From Ignavibacteriales bacterium UBA1304 (GTDB lineage Bacteria; Bacteroidota; Ignavibacteria; Ignavibacteriales; Ignavibacteriaceae): DNA of 47,823 nucleotides. Positions 43,101 to 47,823 of this stretch are shown one piece after another. The notes beneath the pieces were generated by a model. That model worked only from the letters and a program-made list of their open reading frames with translations, had not been told where the DNA came from and did not search any database. The stretch is taken from NCBI GenBank assembly GCA_002307295.1, contig DBTY01000056.1, positions 1-47,823 on the forward strand. The letters are read 5' to 3'. The position numbers and the translations under genes were made by a program. The stretch's first letter is position 1; every line of letters starts with the position of its first letter.

Positions 43101-43578
43101 AAGGAACGCTCTTCCCAATTTTAGGATAATAATAAGTAACATATCCGTCCCCTTTTTGCTGGCATATGGCGACCATTTCTTTTATGAACTTGTTCCCTTT
43201 TTTGTCCTCAACATTTAATCTGTTTTTCCCAATTAAGCCGGCGTCTTGCCCAGAAGCTTTCGTGAACCCATCAAAGTCGTAAGCAAAAAAGTATTCCTTC
43301 CCAGCATACCTCATTTTATTAATTTCGTCAACTGCGATTCTTTGCGCTTCAGCTAAATCGTATTTGCCTCCCGCGGCTAAATCGTTATAATATTTCAGAA
43401 TGCTATATGCAGTTTCTACTTCGTTACGAAGTGTTTCTTTTTTGTTATCGTAGCTTTTTTCTTCAAATGAAGGGAATATATAGAGAGTAAATATCAATAA
43501 AATCGGCACAATTGAAATAACAATTATTGATATTACTTTAAGAGAGATAGACCAATCGCTAAAGCTTTTCAGTTTCAT
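40120..43578 (-). CDS. Methyl-accepting chemotaxis protein with tandem HAMP-like repeats
   Basis: A 1152-residue chemoreceptor. Two membrane helices (about 13-33 and 190-212) flank a single-Cache sensor domain ([39 protein letters not shown]). A HAMP follows, then five near-identical repeats of about 91 residues, each of the form TLDAVI-PLN-AA-Y-DRIS-GDIP-K, GDFN-IKNNLN-CIDA-N, and G-LS-RA---KH-GDF-KI-EG-N, ending in a further HAMP-like unit. The C-terminus is a standard signalling domain ([40 protein letters not shown]). No CheR pentapeptide at the end. It stands alone, with no che genes adjacent. Confidence 0.95.
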   Translation of the reverse strand: [1152 protein letters not shown]

Positions 43579-43942
43579 TTTCTATTTCCTTTATATTTAA
43601 CGTTATTATTCTTAATCCGAAGTAATAGTTATATAATGCTGCCGTACGATACGCAAAATCAAATAAATTACGCGCCTTGGCTAATTGAAATTAATATGAA
43701 CTGATTGTTATTTAGCCGCCCTCAATAGCTTTCTATACGCTGGAGATGAGTATGTATTCTTTGCCCGTGGAAAAAATACTTATTAATAAATATTAAAGCA
43801 AGTATTTAAATTTTATTTATGGATCAATTTTGTTTTTATGTAACCGGCGACTTATAAAAGAATTTTTAAGTCGCCAGTCAATATTACTTGGAAGAAATGT
43901 TTATAGAGGTAAAATTACTTATTTACGAATTCTGTTTTTATA
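43579..43942. other. 364-base intergenic stretch upstream of the chemoreceptor gene
   Basis: No gene was found. It contains the hairpin at 43846-43875 after the DUF3857 gene and the AAAGGAAATAG ribosome site of the chemoreceptor. No convincing promoter box could be picked. Confidence 0.5.
43846..43875 (-). terminator. Hairpin after the DUF3857/transglutaminase-like gene
   Basis: GGCGACTTA (43846-43854) pairs with TAAGTCGCC (43867-43875) around an A/T loop. It lies about 70 bases beyond the stop of the gene ending at 43943 and lacks a clear T tract, so terminator is likely but not certain. Confidence 0.5.
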
Positions 43943-45874
43943 TCAAGGCTGCTTCTTTTTTATTAAAACAACCTGCGCTTTATCGGCTTTAACAATAGAA
44001 GTAAAGAAATTTTGATATTCAGTATATTCAGACGCTGGTATTGTGCAATTAAATATTTCAAGCGATCGAGTAAAGATTAGCTTGTTATTTTCATACGCCG
44101 ATTTTGAGTGGAATTTTCCAAAAGAAGATTTATAATCAGCTTCTGGAGGAATAGCCTCAACTGTAAAATCTTCAGGCACAGAAAATACTACCGTATCAAC
44201 ATCGTGATACGGATATGATAGCCTAACGGGAGAAAGCCGTTTTTTTACAGTAGGAGGAGCATACTTCCTTTTTTCCATTAGGTTCGGTAAGAAAAATAAT
44301 CTCTCGCCAGATAACGAGGCATACTTGTGCAGTTCTATTTTTGCATATAACTGAACGTCTCCTTTTGCAGAATCAACTCCGGAAAACTCTAAATTTTTTA
44401 AATTAATATTAGGAATGTCAATTTCATTTAATGCCCATTTTTCTCTTTCTTCTGGCGAGGAATCATGATACATCTCTATAAAATAATCCTGTGGAATTCC
44501 TTTCCAATTTGTAGCAGAATTAGCCATCGCATTTCCGTTAGACTCAATATTTACAGTCGATTTTCGTATTTGCAGGTTATCGTTTGGACATGTTGGCGGA
44601 GTATGAACAATTTTGCCTCCTTCTTCCGAAACAAGTAAAGCGTAGCGGTTAATAATGCTGGAATGTATTAATCCCATAGGTATGGTTTGGCTGGTACATT
44701 CAAGCCACAAAGTATCAGTTTTAACCGGAACGCATAATATCACATGATCGAACTGATTTGCAGGCAGCTCAAGAGTAATGGGTTTAGCGTGAGTTCCGCT
44801 ATTTATAAGAGTTTGATATGAAGCTATCCCAGCTTCCTTTAAAATAGCCTGCATATAGTTTGCAAGAGCTTTGCAATCGCCATAGCCTCTTTCATGAACA
44901 TAAGTTGCATCAAACGGCATCCAACCTCCAATGCCAAGCTGAACGCTGACATAGTGAGTTCTCTTTTGCATGTACTCATACAGTTTTTTAATCTTAGCGA
45001 CAGTATCGTCATCTGTTTTTATTAGAGCGGCAATTTCTTTTTTAGCTTCTTCAGGCAACTTATCTTTTCCTTTGCACAGATTATAATACCAGCTGCCAAA
45101 CTCTTTCCATGAAGACATTTTCCCTTCAGCGCCTGCTATTTCATATTCGTCAGGAGCAATTTTTACAACTCCCGCGTAGTCTTCTTCTTCCTCGCCTACA
45201 ACGTCCTTAGAAAGCTTTGGCAAGTTATCTGCATGCCAGTAATATTTTTTCTGACCATCTACAATTGAGATATCCGGTTTTAACGAATCGCTATTCTTCC
45301 AATAGCGCAGATCTTTTTCTTTATCAATTAATACTTCAAAGCTTGTATGCTCAACCGGTTCAAGCGAAGACTGCGTAACCCATTCCGGCCAATCAATATA
45401 ACCTTTGTAATATACAGAATATTTATACTCTACTGTATATGGGTAACTATCATAATAAAGACCCACAGTTTTTACGCGCGCATCAGAATATAATTCGTAT
45501 TCGCCGGAAGCGCTGTAATCTTTAACTTCATCGCTTTCCATTTCCCGAACTTTAACTCCATTTGCGTCATATATCACGCCTTCTAAGTCCTTAATCTTAA
45601 TAAGATCGTTATAATACAGCACAAGATTTCCCTTGTCTCTTTCTTCTTTACTGAAAATTGTTATTGCATATTTTATAGTTTCAATTGCTTTCTTTTTACT
45701 AACTACTTCAAATCGTACATCGTCATTTCTTAAAACAGACTTTGCGTCTTTCAAAAGAGAAGCGGGTATTTTTGAACATTTATACTCAGGTCCTGCGCCG
45801 CCTGATCCCATTAAAAAAGGGAAAGAAATAATTACAAAAAGTATTGCTGAATAAATTATCTTCGTTTTTTTCAT
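43943..45874 (-). CDS. DUF3857 and transglutaminase-like protein (Cys retained)
   Basis: A 643-residue exported protein with a signal peptide (to about residue 25). The N-terminal DUF3857 domain (about 35-230) includes the LYYNDLIKIKDLEGVIYDAN and YPYTVEYKYSVYYKGYI strands. A transglutaminase-like domain follows with the catalytic-type Cys in ERGYGDCKALANYM and His in QFDHVILCVP; the third position reads LWLECTSQ, with Glu where Asp is usual. A C-terminal beta domain follows. Such proteins are common in Bacteroidota; the role is not well defined, possibly protein cross-linking or proteolysis in the periplasm. It lies 3 bases after the second DUF3857 gene. Confidence 0.88.
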   Translation of the reverse strand: MKKTKIIYSAILFVIISFPFLMGSGGAGPEYKCSKIPASLLKDAKSVLRNDDVRFEVVSKKKAIETIKYAITIFSKEERDKGNLVLYYNDLIKIKDLEGVIYDANGVKVREMESDEVKDYSASGEYELYSDARVKTVGLYYDSYPYTVEYKYSVYYKGYIDWPEWVTQSSLEPVEHTSFEVLIDKEKDLRYWKNSDSLKPDISIVDGQKKYYWHADNLPKLSKDVVGEEEEDYAGVVKIAPDEYEIAGAEGKMSSWKEFGSWYYNLCKGKDKLPEEAKKEIAALIKTDDDTVAKIKKLYEYMQKRTHYVSVQLGIGGWMPFDATYVHERGYGDCKALANYMQAILKEAGIASYQTLINSGTHAKPITLELPANQFDHVILCVPVKTDTLWLECTSQTIPMGLIHSSIINRYALLVSEEGGKIVHTPPTCPNDNLQIRKSTVNIESNGNAMANSATNWKGIPQDYFIEMYHDSSPEEREKWALNEIDIPNINLKNLEFSGVDSAKGDVQLYAKIELHKYASLSGERLFFLPNLMEKRKYAPPTVKKRLSPVRLSYPYHDVDTVVFSVPEDFTVEAIPPEADYKSSFGKFHSKSAYENNKLIFTRSLEIFNCTIPASEYTEYQNFFTSIVKADKAQVVLIKKKQP

Positions 45875-45877
45875 TTA

Positions 45878-47823
45878 TTATTTCTTTCCTTTTTTTTGTT
45901 TTACCGGCTCTGTATTTGCCTCTGGCACAGATGCAGGATCAGTTTTGCTATTTTGTTCAATCGCCGCCTCAGGCGCTTTTTTAATCCGAGATAACACAAT
46001 TTGCTCCTGTCCGCAAGCTACAATTTTTTCGTAAAACTCCCGAAGTTGCGAATAGAACTCCGGCGATATTATTGATTTCTTAATTTCCATTTTTGTACGG
46101 AGCTGAACTCTATTATCCACTACAGAAAAATAGCGGAAATAATTAAGTTCATTGGCGCAAATAGAAAGATTTCGATTTTCAAGTTGTTCTTTTACTTCAA
46201 AGCTATCAGGAAGCGTAATGTTGATAATTGTTTCCATACTCCTGCCATAAGAAAAATCTACTGGAAATTTTCTGTTTTGAGTTTTGAAAGGGTTCTCCCA
46301 TATTCGATTAATTAGTTGCGGATTAAGATAAATAATGTCGTTATTACATTGTCCATAATTAGAAGAAGAAACAAATGTTTTAATGCTAAAGGGAATGTTG
46401 ATGGTATCTCTTCCTAAAACTGAAACAGAATCGACCGATATTCCTGTTTTATTTGCGTCAAACGACTCTTTGGCAAATTCAATTCCGCTTTTTCCCTTTA
46501 TTTTTCGTCTACTATTTAAAGCGCCGTAGTCTTTATAAAAATCTTCAATATTCCCGTTAAAAGATCCGTCTTGTTTTAGTTCAATATTAGCTATTGCTAC
46601 GTTATGACTTTTTTTATTAGAAGTCAGCGTAACCCATTCGACTGAACCTTTTTGTATTACAAGCCCTTTAACGTTCAAAACCTTAGTCGGTAAAAGATCA
46701 ATGGGACGCAATGGATCAGTAGCGTCAATAAAATACAAAACTGAATCTAATTTTACGCGCGCAATTACATAATCAAATTGCGATATGATAGGATAAAGAG
46801 ACTGTACCCTTCCATTATCTCGAGTGCTTAATATAACTGGGTCGCCATTAATCCCCGCGCACTTCAGCATTGATAGAAAAAGAAATGTAATCTCCGCGCT
46901 GTTTCCTTTTTTAGAGTCTATTACGTCATCTATATCCTGATTTGCATCAGATATCTTCTTTCCATCCCAAACTATTGAATTAGAAACCCAGTTGTAGATA
47001 GCTTGCATTTTTTCTTCGCGGCTTGAAAGATTAGTAATAATTGAGTTAACTATTTTTTTTGCTTTGCTCGTTTCCTCAATTTTATTTCCGAAATATTTAC
47101 TATCCAGCAAATCGCTAATAAATTTGTCCCAATTATTAAGAAATTTTTTAATAATGCCATTATAAGCATAACCCATCAACTGAACATCGACCTTATTTCT
47201 ATAGTCTTCAATAGTTGTTATATAAGGTTCTTCCCTCATTGCCGGGGCATTTGCAAGTACCCATCTATATTGATTGCATTTTACGACGCTTGAACTAAAA
47301 TATGAAGCGGCAGTTCCCGAAAAAACTTGAGTGGCGTCTTGTTCATCCTGAATTTTAAATTGCTCATATCCTTGCGTTACCCAGGAAAAAGCAATCGACT
47401 TAGGAGAACGCAGCACATATTCGCTCCATACGACTGGCTCGCTATGCTGAAACGTCCAGCCTCTGACGTTAATCATTTCAGGAGAAATAACATTATATCT
47501 TATTTCAATAACGCATCCAGGTTTTAAAGCGGGTAATGTAAATTTACAGCGCGTTATGTTATCCGACGTTTTTTCCATGAAAATATCTTTTGAATTTAAC
47601 GAGCTTGATTTTATTTGACCGTTATTTTCTATCCAATACGTCGCAGCTTCAATATTTACAATTCTCTCTATATATGAGCCAGTATACAAATCAACTGTAT
47701 GCGAGCCCCATTCATACCCTTTAGTATTTAATATTTTAACCCTTAAATGTCTTTTGAAATCTATATCCATATTATCGTCAATAAAAGATTCGCCCTTGTC
47801 ATATAATATTACCGCGCTTGCGT
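45878..47823 (-). CDS. DUF3857/transglutaminase-like protein lacking the catalytic Cys (partial)
   Basis: At least 648 residues; the frame is open through the window edge, where it reads ASAVILYDKGESFIDDN before the first internal ATG at 47770, so the true start is outside. DUF3857 runs to about 200 residues in. In the transglutaminase-like domain the Cys position reads KKGNSAEITFLF (Ser) and the His position FDYVIARV (Tyr), while FIDATDP keeps the Asp; it is probably not a cysteine transglutaminase. This GNSA form is a known subfamily. The C-terminus has a Pro/Glu/Lys-rich tail (EPVKQKKGKK). It is directly followed by the paralogue with the Cys. Confidence 0.88.
   Translation of the reverse strand, partial: ASAVILYDKGESFIDDNMDIDFKRHLRVKILNTKGYEWGSHTVDLYTGSYIERIVNIEAATYWIENNGQIKSSSLNSKDIFMEKTSDNITRCKFTLPALKPGCVIEIRYNVISPEMINVRGWTFQHSEPVVWSEYVLRSPKSIAFSWVTQGYEQFKIQDEQDATQVFSGTAASYFSSSVVKCNQYRWVLANAPAMREEPYITTIEDYRNKVDVQLMGYAYNGIIKKFLNNWDKFISDLLDSKYFGNKIEETSKAKKIVNSIITNLSSREEKMQAIYNWVSNSIVWDGKKISDANQDIDDVIDSKKGNSAEITFLFLSMLKCAGINGDPVILSTRDNGRVQSLYPIISQFDYVIARVKLDSVLYFIDATDPLRPIDLLPTKVLNVKGLVIQKGSVEWVTLTSNKKSHNVAIANIELKQDGSFNGNIEDFYKDYGALNSRRKIKGKSGIEFAKESFDANKTGISVDSVSVLGRDTINIPFSIKTFVSSSNYGQCNNDIIYLNPQLINRIWENPFKTQNRKFPVDFSYGRSMETIINITLPDSFEVKEQLENRNLSICANELNYFRYFSVVDNRVQLRTKMEIKKSIISPEFYSQLREFYEKIVACGQEQIVLSRIKKAPEAAIEQNSKTDPASVPEANTEPVKQKKGKK

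Noticed and set aside
1..47823. tRNA, rRNA or a complete insertion sequence
   Set aside because: No cloverleaf-like sequence with a CCA-type arm, no rRNA-like stretch and no transposase frame was recognised by eye; a dedicated search would settle it.

Overview
This window reads as a chromosomal segment of a low-GC, Gram-negative member of the Ignavibacteria/Chlorobi side of the FCB (Bacteroidota-like) group. Three things point there. Two large secreted proteins end in type IX secretion sorting domains with the NYPNPFNPST signature. Lipoproteins, DUF3857 proteins and a DUF4783 protein are present. The genes are nonetheless mostly preceded by clear Shine-Dalgarno sequences, unlike many Bacteroidia. 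The placement is inferred from protein style, not from a marker tree. No rRNA, tRNA, CRISPR array or complete insertion sequence was seen.

Layout. 1-226 holds a REPIN/MITE-like palindromic element. 227-4322 (minus) carries a 2-hydroxyacid dehydrogenase, a fused SpmA-SpmB-type membrane protein, an N-acetylmuramoyl-L-alanine amidase lipoprotein and a small hypothetical. 4358-12271 (minus) carries an AddA/RecB-like helicase-nuclease, a very large NtrY-like histidine kinase and a DUF4783 protein. 12375-19557 (minus) is a cell-surface region: an FN3 lipoprotein, a 1036-residue T9SS cargo protein, a secreted protein resembling its N-terminus, a beta-propeller lipoprotein and a barrel-like lipoprotein. 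19976-22784 (minus) is a pyrimidine operon, pyrR-pyrB-pyrC, with a well-formed PyrR-binding RNA hairpin in its leader. 23055-25788 (minus) has a second T9SS protein (VCBS/FG-GAP propeller), an unreported 38-residue secreted peptide gene upstream of it, and a membrane protein.

25909-29323 (minus) holds vsr and a C5 cytosine methyltransferase directly after rsmD, then a PilM-like protein and a ComEA-like helix-hairpin-helix protein. 29345-32208 (minus) is the heat-shock operon hrcA-grpE-dnaJ. 32209-34310 is a low-gene-density accessory patch with an Rhs/YD-repeat remnant, a small lipoprotein and two secreted TonB C-terminal-domain proteins. 34311-40029 (plus) carries purM, a TatD-radical SAM fusion, a PBP4-type DD-peptidase, an M28/glutaminyl-cyclase-like lipoprotein and prmA. 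40120-47823 (minus) carries a chemoreceptor with five tandem 91-residue repeats and two adjacent DUF3857/transglutaminase-like proteins, the second running off the window end.

How it fits together. Most of the window is housekeeping (nucleotide synthesis, protein folding, rRNA and L11 methylation, peptidoglycan turnover, DNA repair) interleaved with secreted or surface proteins. The most informative observations are the PyrR leader, with its pyrR ribosome-binding site buried in a second hairpin; the tandem secreted proteins with a shared N-terminal pattern; the TatD-radical SAM fusion; the Rhs-remnant/lipoprotein/TonB_C cluster with overlapping start and stop codons; and the DUF3857 pair, one with and one without a transglutaminase-type cysteine. 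Several genes appear to start at TTG or at an internal ATG rather than at the longest open frame, and the preferred starts are given entry by entry.
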